A stretch of DNA of 64,000 nucleotides. Source: Nocardioides ochotonae (lineage in GTDB: Bacteria; Actinomycetota; Actinomycetes; Propionibacteriales; Nocardioidaceae). The notes under the pieces were generated by a model that searched no databases, was not told the origin of the DNA, and saw nothing but the letters and a program-made list of their open reading frames with translations. The first letter of the stretch is position 1; each line of letters opens with the position of its first letter. Positions 48,339 to 56,257 of this stretch are shown here, piece by piece. The stretch spans positions 1,847,001 to 1,911,000 of the forward strand of contig NZ_CP061769.1 in NCBI RefSeq assembly GCF_011420305.2. The letters run 5' to 3'. The position numbers and the translations under genes are program-made.

Positions 48339-50152
48339 GCACCCGCACCCACGCGCCGGCCGACGACCTGCGTCGGACCGAGAGCGCCACCGCACCCCCC
48401 GTGCTCGCCGGCGGGCACGCGCCCACGACCGCGGGCGCGCTGCTGCGCCGTACCGTGCGGCGCCACGCCCGAGCCCTCGCCGGCGCCTCCGCGCTGGTGA
48501 CCGTCTGGCAGGTCGCCGAGCTGATGGTGCCGGTGCTGATCGGCGTGGTCATCGACCGTGCGGTGGTCACCGGCGACGGCTGGCAGATGCTGCTGTGGGC
48601 GGCGGTCTTCGCGCTGCACTTCGTGGTGCTCAGCCTCAGCTACCGCTTCGGCGCGCGGATGGGCAACCGCGCCCTGCACACCGAGTCCCACGCGCTGCGC
48701 ACCGAGGTCTCGGCCCACGTGCTGTCGGGCCGTGGCGCCCGCGCCGACCGGCTGCCCGGCGACGTCGTGAGCATCGCGACGGCCGATGCGGAGATGGTCG
48801 CCGTCGTCGTGCGCCAGGTGATGTTCACCGTCGCGGGCGCGGTCGGCCTGCTGGTCAGCGCCGTGGTGCTGGCCGCGATCGACCCGGTGCTCGCGCTGGT
48901 CGTGCTGGTCGGGGTGCCGTGCGTGCTGGTCGTGACCCAGCTGCTGTCCCCGCGCCTGGCCACGCGCAGCGCGGTGCGCCAGGAGGCCCTCGGCGAGGCC
49001 GCCGGGATCGCCAGCGACCTGGTCCGCGGGATCCGCCCGCTCAAGGGGGTCGCCGGTGAGGACGCCGCGCTGGACCGCTACCGCCGCCGCAGCCAGCAGG
49101 CGGCCACCGCCAGCGTCGGCGCCGCCCGCTGGGAGGGCGTGATGCAGGGCATGACCGAGGGCCTGAGCGGGCTGTTCCTCGCCGTCGTCGCCCTGGTCGC
49201 CGGTGTCCGCGCGGTCAACGGCGACATCGGCGTCGGCGAGTTCGTCGCGGTCGTCGGCATCAGCCAGTTCCTCGGCGAGCCGCTGCGGATGCTGACCTTC
49301 CTGGTCGCCCAGCTGGCCCAGTCACGCGCCTCCGCCGCCCGGATCGTCGACTTCCTCGCGACCCCGCCGCTGGTGCTCGCCACCCGCGAGCAGCACGCCG
49401 GCACGCACCCCGACTCCTCCGACGCCCGACCGAGCGCCTCGAGCACGCCGTCGCTGGCGCTGCGCGCAGTGTCCTCCGGCCCGCTCGCCGACCTCACCCT
49501 CGAGGCCGCGCCGGGCCGCTCGGTCGCCGTGGTGGCCGAGGACCCCGCCGACGCCGCCGCCCTGCTCGCCCTGCTGCGCGGCGAGGCCGTGCCCGACGCC
49601 GGCACGGTGCTCGTCGGCGAGCGTGCGGTCGGTGACCTCGACGTCGAGGAGCTGCACGCGGCGCTGCTGGTCGCCGACCACCACGTCGAGCTCTTCGACG
49701 GCACCCTGCGCAGCAACGTCGACCCGCACACCGCCCTGGACGCCGAGCGGCTCGCGCGGGTGCTGCACGCCTGCGCCGCCGACGAGGTCGTCGCCCAGGC
49801 GCCCACCGGTCTCGAGGAGCACGTCCGCGTCGGCGGCACCACCCTCTCCGGCGGCCAGCGTCAGCGGCTCGGGCTGGCCCGTGCCCTCGCCGCCGACCCC
49901 GGCGTCCTGGTGCTGCACGACCCCACCACCGCCGTCGACGCGGTCACCGAGGCCCGGATCGCCGAGGGCCTCCACGACCTCCGCCACGCCCCCGGGGCGC
50001 CGGTGCGCACGACGCTCGTCGTGACCAGCAGCCCGGCGCTGCTGGCCCGCGCCGACGTCGTCGTCCACCTCCGCGCGGGCCGGGTGGTCGCCCGCGGCCG
50101 CCACCACGACCTCGTCGCCGACGAGCGCTACCGGGCGGCGGTGCTGCGATGA
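48335..50152 (+). CDS. Exporter-fold ABC subunit with degenerate ATP site (IrtA-like, unfused)
   Basis: A 605-aa half-transporter with a TTG start overlapping the SIP stop. The six-helix membrane domain spans ~45-330, the nucleotide domain ~375-605. The P-loop is lost: VAVVAEDPADAAALL at ~396-410 replaces GxxGxGKST. The Q-loop reads VADHHV, and Walker B is LVLHDPTTAVD, with His528 for Asp and Asp529 for the catalytic Glu. The signature [15 protein letters not shown] (504 on) is intact. It can therefore complete the partner's ATP site but cannot hold its own. With the next gene it forms a heterodimer. Context (iron box, SIP) suggests siderophore uptake as in IrtAB, or siderophore export. Confidence 0.85.
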   Translation: MSTRTHAPADDLRRTESATAPPVLAGGHAPTTAGALLRRTVRRHARALAGASALVTVWQVAELMVPVLIGVVIDRAVVTGDGWQMLLWAAVFALHFVVLSLSYRFGARMGNRALHTESHALRTEVSAHVLSGRGARADRLPGDVVSIATADAEMVAVVVRQVMFTVAGAVGLLVSAVVLAAIDPVLALVVLVGVPCVLVVTQLLSPRLATRSAVRQEALGEAAGIASDLVRGIRPLKGVAGEDAALDRYRRRSQQAATASVGAARWEGVMQGMTEGLSGLFLAVVALVAGVRAVNGDIGVGEFVAVVGISQFLGEPLRMLTFLVAQLAQSRASAARIVDFLATPPLVLATREQHAGTHPDSSDARPSASSTPSLALRAVSSGPLADLTLEAAPGRSVAVVAEDPADAAALLALLRGEAVPDAGTVLVGERAVGDLDVEELHAALLVADHHVELFDGTLRSNVDPHTALDAERLARVLHACAADEVVAQAPTGLEEHVRVGGTTLSGGQRQRLGLARALAADPGVLVLHDPTTAVDAVTEARIAEGLHDLRHAPGAPVRTTLVVTSSPALLARADVVVHLRAGRVVARGRHHDLVADERYRAAVLR

Positions 50153-51885
50153 CCACGCGACTCCCGGTCTCCAGCGCGCGCGACGCCTACGCGCTGACCC
50201 GCCGCCTGCTCACCCGGCGCCGGTGGACCTTCGCCCTCAGCGCCTCGATGTTCGCGGTGGCCGGCGCCGCCGGCCTGGTCGCCCCCTGGCAGCTGGGCCG
50301 CATCGCCGACCTGGTGAGCACCGGCGGCAGCACCCGGGAGGTGCTCACCGCCGCGGGCTGGATCGGCGCCGCCGCGCTCGTGGCCGCGCTGGCCACCGCG
50401 GTGTCGGTCGCGGCCCTGGCCCGCGCCGCCGAGCCGGCGCTCGCCGAGCTGCGCGAGGACGTGCTGGACCGCGCGCTGCACCTGGACACCGAGCAGCTCG
50501 AGGCCACCGGCAGCGGCGACCTGCTCGCGCGCGTCAGCGACGACGTACGCGTGGTCGCCGGCTCGCTCACCGAGGCGGTGCCGCTCGTCGTGAACTCCCT
50601 GATGGCCATCCTCTTCACCCTCGTCGGCCTGCTCGCCCTGGACTGGCGCCTCGGTCTCGCCGGCCTGGCCGCGGCCCCGGCGTTCGTGCTGGCACTGCGC
50701 TGGTACCTGCCGCGCTCGGGGCCCTACTACCGCCGCGAGCGCGAGGCGAACGGCGAGCGCGCCGAGACGCTGCTCGCCGGCGTCCACGGCAGCCGTCCGC
50801 TGCGCGCACTGGGCACCGCCGGGCAGCAGCAGGAGCGGATCGCGCAGGCGTCCTGGCGCTCGGCGCGGATCTCCATCGACGTGTTCGACCTGATGATGCG
50901 CTTCGGCGGTCGCACCAACCGGGCGGAGGCGATCGGGCTGCTGCTGGTGCTCGGCACCGGCTTCTGGGTGGTGCGCGCCGACGTGGCGACGGTCGGCGCG
51001 GTGACGACCGCCGCGCTCTTCTTCCACCGGCTCTTCAACCCCATCGGCGCGGTGCTGTTCCTCTTCGACGAGGTCCAGTCGGCCGGCGCCTCGCTGACCC
51101 GCCTCGCCGGGGTGGCGCTGCTTCCGCCGCCCGTCACCGGGTCCGGCACCGCGCCGGCCCACGGCGGCGTCTCGCTCGTCGGCGTCGGGCACGTGTACGA
51201 CGGCGGGCACCGCGCCCTGGCCGGCGTCGACCTCGACATCGCCCCCGGCGAGAGGGTCGCGGTCGTCGGCAGCAGCGGCGCCGGCAAGACCACGCTCGGC
51301 GCGATCGTGGCGGGCCGGCTGGTCCCCAGCGCCGGCACCGTGCTGGTCGGCGGCGTGGACGTCGCCGACGCCGCGCTCCCGGGACGTCCGGTGGTGGCGA
51401 CGGTGACCCAGGAGGTGCACGTCTTCGCCGGATCCGTGCGCGAGAACCTGCTGCTCGCGCGTCCCGACGCCACCCCCGCCGAGGTCGACGCGGCCCTGGC
51501 GGCGGTCGGCGCCGCGGGCTGGGTCGCGGCGCTGCCGCAGGGTGCGGACAGCGAGGTCGGCGGTGGCGCCGTCCCGCTCACGCCCGCCCAGGCCCAGCAG
51601 GTCGCGCTGGCCAGGGTCCTGCTCGCCGACCCCCAGGTGGTCGTGCTCGACGAGGCCACCGCCGAGGCGGGCTCGGCCGGGGCCCGCGCGCTCGAGGACG
51701 CGGCTCGTGCCGTCACCGAGGGCCGCACCACGATCACGATCGCGCACCGGCTGGTGCAGGCCCGCGACGCCGACCGGGTGCTGGTGCTCGAGGACGGCGT
51801 GGCCGTCGAGCTGGGCACCCACGAGGAGCTCGTGGCCGCCGGCGGCCGCTACGCGCGGCTGTGGTCGGCCTGGTCCAGTCGCTGA
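50149..51885 (+). CDS. Exporter-fold ABC subunit with intact Walker motifs (IrtB-like)
   Basis: A 578-aa half-transporter. The membrane domain spans ~20-315, the nucleotide domain ~340-578. Walker A GSSGAGKTT is at 374-382, the Q-loop VTQEVHVFAGSV is intact, Walker B VVVLDEATAEAGS has Asp501/Glu502, and switch His is in TITIAHRLV. The signature is broken: LTPAQ at 477-481 for LSGGQ. This is the mirror image of its partner, so the pair has one working site (this Walker A/B plus the partner signature) and one dead site. Starts inside the partner stop (ATGA). Mycobacterial IrtB is the nearest functional model by context. Confidence 0.87.
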   Translation: MTTRLPVSSARDAYALTRRLLTRRRWTFALSASMFAVAGAAGLVAPWQLGRIADLVSTGGSTREVLTAAGWIGAAALVAALATAVSVAALARAAEPALAELREDVLDRALHLDTEQLEATGSGDLLARVSDDVRVVAGSLTEAVPLVVNSLMAILFTLVGLLALDWRLGLAGLAAAPAFVLALRWYLPRSGPYYRREREANGERAETLLAGVHGSRPLRALGTAGQQQERIAQASWRSARISIDVFDLMMRFGGRTNRAEAIGLLLVLGTGFWVVRADVATVGAVTTAALFFHRLFNPIGAVLFLFDEVQSAGASLTRLAGVALLPPPVTGSGTAPAHGGVSLVGVGHVYDGGHRALAGVDLDIAPGERVAVVGSSGAGKTTLGAIVAGRLVPSAGTVLVGGVDVADAALPGRPVVATVTQEVHVFAGSVRENLLLARPDATPAEVDAALAAVGAAGWVAALPQGADSEVGGGAVPLTPAQAQQVALARVLLADPQVVVLDEATAEAGSAGARALEDAARAVTEGRTTITIAHRLVQARDADRVLVLEDGVAVELGTHEELVAAGGRYARLWSAWSSR

Positions 51886-51910
51886 GGCGAGACCTCGCCG
51901 GGAGCGGCGT

Positions 51911-52579
51911 TCAGGAGCCGGCGGTGACCTTCTCGGCGAGCCGGAGCGCCGCGTGCCGCACCAGCGGCGCCTCGTCGGGGTCGGCGGCGGCCCGCTCGGG
52001 GACCAGCCCGCCGAGCAGGGCGGCCGGACGGGTGAGCCAGCCCCACGCGCTCCACGGGTCCATGCGCGCGGCGAGCAGCGGCTCGAGGACGGGGAGGAGC
52101 TCGGGGCGCACCTGGCCCTCGGCGTCGAGCTGGAAGCCGGGGACCAGCACCCGCTCGCCCTCGGTGAGCACCAGCAGCTGGTGGCGCGAGGCGGCCTTGT
52201 GGATGCTGAACCGGGCGGCGTCGACCGAGGAGCCGCGGCGCGCGGCCAGGGTCTCGTAGGTGAACCACTCGGTGGCCAGCAGCTCCTGGCGTACCCGGGC
52301 GCGCTGGGCGAGCTGCAGCAGCGGCACTGGTACGGCGTGCTGGGGCTCGGTGCCCTCGGCGTGCAGCTGGCGGTCGAGGTCGGCCAGCTGCTCGGCGCTC
52401 AGCTGCGCGCCGGTGCGCGGGTCGGTCCACACCGCGCGGCCGTGGCAGTCGCGCGTCATCGTCGGCAGGCCGGCCTCGCGCAGCGCCGCCACCAGGCCGA
52501 GCTCCTCGAGCCAGGCCGCCAGCCGCTCGCCGGTCTCGAGGGCCGCTGCTGCGTCTGCGGGGGACGGTGTCGAAGTCAT
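51911..52579 (-). CDS. Helix-turn-helix protein with ParS/MbcA-like C-terminus (tentative)
   Basis: A 222-aa soluble protein. The middle (LLATEWFTYETLAARRGSSVDAARFSIHKAASRHQLLVL) reads like a helix-turn-helix. The C-terminus (DPWSAWGWLTRPAALLGGLVPERAAADPDEAPLVRHAALRLAE) resembles the toxin-binding part of Xre/MbcA/ParS antitoxins. FQLDAEGQVRPELLPVLEPLLAA before it also fits. A RES-type toxin gene would be expected next to it, but none is seen on either side. It may be an orphan regulator. The family assignment rests on motif impression only. Confidence 0.5.
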   Translation of the reverse strand: MTSTPSPADAAAALETGERLAAWLEELGLVAALREAGLPTMTRDCHGRAVWTDPRTGAQLSAEQLADLDRQLHAEGTEPQHAVPVPLLQLAQRARVRQELLATEWFTYETLAARRGSSVDAARFSIHKAASRHQLLVLTEGERVLVPGFQLDAEGQVRPELLPVLEPLLAARMDPWSAWGWLTRPAALLGGLVPERAAADPDEAPLVRHAALRLAEKVTAGS

Positions 52580-52665
52580 GGTTCCAGCCTGCCGCACCGC
52601 GTCCGGCGCAGCGGCACCGCCCTGAGCAGTGCGACCCGGGTCACGGTCGGCGCCACCGCCAGGGC

Positions 52666-54639
52666 TCACGAGGAGCTCCGATCGTGGTCGGCGAGCCCGG
52701 CCAGCATGCGGTTGTAGGCCTCCAGCTCGGCGTCGGAGTCGCGCGAGGACTGCCGGTCGTGGCGGTCCGCGTCGCGGGTGTCGCTGCGGAACCACTGGAA
52801 CAGCAGCACCACCATGACGATGAGCAGCGGGATCTCGCCCAGGGCCCAGGTGATCGAGCCCCCGACGTACTGGTCCTGGGAGAGGTCGGTGGCGAAGCCG
52901 CGGTCCAGCATCGAGTAGTAGTCGCCGGCCACGACCGCGTCCGCGCTCATCAGCGCGATGGCGAAGAACGCGTGGAACGGCGTGACGAGCAGCATCAGCC
53001 CGAGCCGGGCCAGGTGCGAGGGGCGGTGCGGCAGCGGGGCGTCGCCGACCAGCACCTCGAAGTAGAGGAAGCCGGCGATCAGGAAGTGCAGCTCCATGAA
53101 GGCGTGGCCGAGGTGGTTCTGCATCAGCGCCTCGAAGACGCCGGTCAGGTAGACGGCGTAGAGGCTGCCGACGAAGATCACGGCCGCCACCAGCGGGTGG
53201 GTGAGGAACCGCGCCGGGCGCGAGCGGAGCACCGAGGACAGCCACTGGCGCGGGCCGTGGCCGCCGGGCGTGTCGGCGCCGGGAAGCGCGCGCAACGCCA
53301 GGGTCACCGGGGCGCCGACGACCAGGAAGATCGGGGCGACCATCGAGAGCACCATGTGCGCGGCCATGTGGGCGCTGAACATGACCTCGGAGTAGACCGC
53401 GAGGCCGCCGAGGGTGGTGTAGGCGACCAGCAGCAGGCCCACGAACCACGACACCGTGCGGCCGACCGACCAGCGGCCGCCGCGACGGCGCACGGCGATG
53501 ATGCCGGCGACGTAGCCGGCGGTACCGAGCAGGACGACGGCGAGGCCGATGCCGGAGGGGGTGAAGGTGAACAGCAGGTTCGCGACGCTCGGGGGGTCGG
53601 GGAGCGGACCGCCGAGCAGGCTCTCCGCGCCGTTGGCGTACGGCTCGCCGACCGGCGGCGCGGTGCGGCCCAGGGCGACGCCGAGGCCGGCGGCCACCGA
53701 CATGAGCACGAGCTCGAGGCCGACGACGGGGGCCAGGTCGCGCACCCCGCTCACCGTCTGCGGGCGCTCGACGAGCGCGCGCCGGGCCTGCAGGGCGACC
53801 CAGCACAGCAGCGCCAGGACGGCGGTCTTGGCCAGCACGCCCGCGCCGTACGCCGTGGTGAACAGCTCGGCGGGGGAGCCGAGGTTGACCAGGGCGCTCA
53901 CCACGCCGGAGGCCAGGGTGAGACCCAGGCACCAGGCGGCGAGGCCGGAGAACCGGCGGGCGGCCCGGGCGCGGGCCTCGGTGGGCTCGCGCAGGAACCA
54001 GGCGAGCGCGACCAGGCCGCCGGCCCAGACCGTCACCGGTCCGACGTGCAGCGCGAGCGCGATGACCGCGGTGTCGTGGCTGCCCGAGGAGGCGGAGTGC
54101 CCGGTCAGGACGCCGGTGAGGTTGGCGAGGACCGCCAGCACCAGGAGGAAGGCCGACTCGCGGACCGCGAGCACCCAGCGGCAGGCCGCGGCGAGCACGA
54201 CGGCGGCGACGGCCTGGACCAGGAGCACCTGGCCCTGGTCGGACTGCAGGGCGAAGTCCCACACGGTGCCGGGCCGCACGTTGCGCAGCGGCACCGCGAA
54301 CAGGTCGGAGTAGGTGAGGGTGAGCTCGGCCAGGCAGACCAGCAGCCACGCGCCGGCCAGCCAGCGCACCGACGCGACGGCGCGGTAGGCGCGCCCGGTC
54401 AGCTCGCTGCGCGGCCCGGCGCCGGTGAGCAGCGGCACCAGCAGCGCGCCGACGGTCGCGACGCCGAGCGCGAGCGAGGCGTAGCCGAGCACCGGCACGC
54501 CCCAGCCGGTGAGCGCGCCGGGGTCGGGCAGCCCGGCCGGCGGCGCCTCGGGAGCGCCTCCGCCGAGCAGCAGGAAGGCGACCAGCGCGACCAGCCCGCC
54601 GCCCACGGCGAGCAGCAGCATGCGCAGACGTGGACTCAC
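52666..54639 (-). CDS. CopD-CtaG fusion membrane protein
   Basis: A 657-aa polytopic protein. The first half (~40-335) is a CopD copper-import-type domain (HVGPVTVWAGGLVALAWFL, GVVSALVNLGSPAELFTTAYGAGVLAKTAVLALL). The second (~355-615) is a CtaG/caa3-type cytochrome-oxidase assembly domain (MFSAHMAAHMVLSMVAPIFLVVGAP, HAFMELHFLIAGFLYFEVLVG, TPFHAFFAIALMS). His and Met residues in these stretches are suited to copper. A polar Asp/Arg-rich tail follows. It probably brings copper across the membrane and to the oxidase Cu site. GTG start overlaps the CopC stop (GTGA). Confidence 0.9.
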   Translation of the reverse strand: MSPRLRMLLLAVGGGLVALVAFLLLGGGAPEAPPAGLPDPGALTGWGVPVLGYASLALGVATVGALLVPLLTGAGPRSELTGRAYRAVASVRWLAGAWLLVCLAELTLTYSDLFAVPLRNVRPGTVWDFALQSDQGQVLLVQAVAAVVLAAACRWVLAVRESAFLLVLAVLANLTGVLTGHSASSGSHDTAVIALALHVGPVTVWAGGLVALAWFLREPTEARARAARRFSGLAAWCLGLTLASGVVSALVNLGSPAELFTTAYGAGVLAKTAVLALLCWVALQARRALVERPQTVSGVRDLAPVVGLELVLMSVAAGLGVALGRTAPPVGEPYANGAESLLGGPLPDPPSVANLLFTFTPSGIGLAVVLLGTAGYVAGIIAVRRRGGRWSVGRTVSWFVGLLLVAYTTLGGLAVYSEVMFSAHMAAHMVLSMVAPIFLVVGAPVTLALRALPGADTPGGHGPRQWLSSVLRSRPARFLTHPLVAAVIFVGSLYAVYLTGVFEALMQNHLGHAFMELHFLIAGFLYFEVLVGDAPLPHRPSHLARLGLMLLVTPFHAFFAIALMSADAVVAGDYYSMLDRGFATDLSQDQYVGGSITWALGEIPLLIVMVVLLFQWFRSDTRDADRHDRQSSRDSDAELEAYNRMLAGLADHDRSSS

Positions 54640-55232
54640 TGCGAGCCTCCGCGACGCGCCCGGAGCACCAGTGCCCCGCCCAGCCCGAAGACCGCCACGA
54701 CGCCCGCCACGAGCAGCACGGTGGACAGGGCGTCCCCGCCGTCACCGTTCCCGGCGCCCTCGGCGGTCTCGTCCGTCTGGGCGGCGTCGGCGGCGTCGGC
54801 GTCGGCGTCGGCCACGGTCGGGGTCTCGACCTCGAAGGTCTGCTCGCCGCTGATCGGGTGCCCGTCGGCGGACACCACCCGGTAGGCCAGCGTGTAGGTC
54901 CCGGCCGGCAGCGCGAGGCCCTGGGCGTCGAGGGCCTGGGTCACCTGCGGGCCGGCCACCGCGGCGTCCCCGCTGTTCACCCGGACGCCGTCGGGTGCGG
55001 TGACCACGACGTACGCCGGGTCCGCGATCGACTCGTTGAACTCCAGCGTCACCTCGTCGGGCAGCGTCTCGACGCTGCTGGCGTCGGCGGGGTCGGAGGA
55101 GACGAGGGCGGCGTGCGCCGACGCCGGGAGGGCGGTGGCGAGCAGGAGGCCCGGGACCAGGGCGACCAGCAGTGCCGCGAGCGTGGCGAGGCGGCGGCGC
55201 GGGGTCGACGACGTGACAGGGCGGTGGTTCAC
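54636..55232 (-). CDS. CopC-domain copper-binding protein
   Basis: A 198-aa exported protein. The signal peptide (TLAALLVALVPGLLLATALPASA) would be cut so that the mature protein begins HAALVSSDPADAS. That gives the N-terminal His used for Cu(II) binding in CopC. The domain (~40-135) includes EVTLEFNESIADPAYVVVTAPDG and the second ligand region VVSADGHPISGEQTFEV (Asp and His). An Asp/Ala-rich linker and one C-terminal membrane helix (TVLLVAGVVAVFGLGGALVL) tether it outside. I use the GTG at 55232 behind GGAG. It hands copper to the CopD-CtaG protein encoded next. Confidence 0.9.
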   Translation of the reverse strand: MNHRPVTSSTPRRRLATLAALLVALVPGLLLATALPASAHAALVSSDPADASSVETLPDEVTLEFNESIADPAYVVVTAPDGVRVNSGDAAVAGPQVTQALDAQGLALPAGTYTLAYRVVSADGHPISGEQTFEVETPTVADADADAADAAQTDETAEGAGNGDGGDALSTVLLVAGVVAVFGLGGALVLRARRGGSQ

Positions 55233-55441
55233 AGCAGGGTGCTCCAGTAGTCCCAGAAACGGATCAGGATGAGGACGGCGACGTACCACCAGGCGACCGC
55301 AGGGAACGCCGTCGGTGGCGCGCAGGGGTCTCCATGGTGCGACAAGTGTCGCAACCACCGGTTCGCGCCGCCGAACCGGCGGCGGCCCGAGAGGCGCAGG
55401 TCACGGTGGCCGCGTCCCGGTCCCGGGCGCCGACCGGAGCC

Positions 55442-56089
55442 TCAGCGGTCGCCGAGGCCGTGGGCGACGCCCCACAGCACCGCCTGCGAGCGGCGCTCGA
55501 CGCCGATCTTGCGGTACGCCGAGCGGATGTGGGTCTTCACGGTGTTGATGCTCAGGAAGGACTGGTCGGCGATCTCCTGGTTGCTCATCCCGCGCGAGAT
55601 GCAGGCGATGATCTCGGCCTCGCGCGGCGAGAGCCCCTGGTGCTCGCCGGGCCAGGTGCTGCGTCGGGGGTGGCGACTGCCCTGGTGGGAGGTGTCGGAC
55701 GCCACGACCGTGTGCCCCTCGTGGACCGCGACGACCGCCTTCACCAGCTCGTCGGCCGTGCAGCTCTTGTGCAGGTAGCCCGCCGCCCCCTGCGCCATCG
55801 CGACGTCGGCGGGGTAGGTGCGCCAGCTGTAGACCAGCACCGGTGCCTGGTGGTCGCGCACCAGCTTGGCGAGGTTGGGGTCGCGCCCGGGCAGCCGCCC
55901 GAAGGTGTCGTAGAGGATCACGGCGGGCGAGCGGTTCAGCTCCGCCTTGATGGTGAGCTCGGCGACCTCGACGTCGTCGTACGGCTCGAGCATCGCGTGC
56001 AGTCCGCGGACGATGACCTCGTAGTCGTTCGCGATCGCCAGGCGCACCGGCGTCGACTGCGGCTGCGGGCTCACAGGAGCGGAGGTCAT
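55442..56089 (-). CDS. LuxR/NarL-type response regulator
   Basis: A 215-aa regulator. The receiver (~15-130) has LAIANDYEVIVRGLHAML, the probable phospho-acceptor Asp in VILYDTFGRL, and Lys in GYLHKSCTADELVKAV. The effector (~150-215) is a LuxR helix-turn-helix: LSPREAEIIACISRGMSNQEIADQSFLSINTVKTHIRSAYRKIGV. The receiver is somewhat divergent (YDTFG for the usual LDxxMP). No sensor kinase is adjacent. It is divergent from the MksF/JetA gene, with 168 bp and a pair of direct repeats between, so control of that operon is possible but unproven. Confidence 0.88.
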   Translation of the reverse strand: MTSAPVSPQPQSTPVRLAIANDYEVIVRGLHAMLEPYDDVEVAELTIKAELNRSPAVILYDTFGRLPGRDPNLAKLVRDHQAPVLVYSWRTYPADVAMAQGAAGYLHKSCTADELVKAVVAVHEGHTVVASDTSHQGSRHPRRSTWPGEHQGLSPREAEIIACISRGMSNQEIADQSFLSINTVKTHIRSAYRKIGVERRSQAVLWGVAHGLGDR

Positions 56090-56133
56090 GGTCTGGAGTA
56101 CCCGTTCCCCGCCCCCTCCAACACCCGGAGTCG

Positions 56134-56159
56134 GTGGGGGCCCGATTCGTGGGGGACCG
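56134..56159 (+). promoter_or_regulatory. Direct repeats between LuxR regulator and JetA-like gene
   Basis: GTGGGGGCCCG at 56134 and GTGGGGGACCG at 56149 differ at one base, and their starts are 15 bp apart. They lie in the divergent promoter region and could be a regulator site. Evidence is the repeat only. Confidence 0.3.
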
Positions 56160-56257
56160 GGGGTCGGATGGGATGCTGTCGCGTCGCCTCGCGCCGGAGC
56201 CCCCGCGCGCCGCAGGCGGATCCGTGGCGAGAGAGCGATGAGCAGGGTGGAGTGGCG

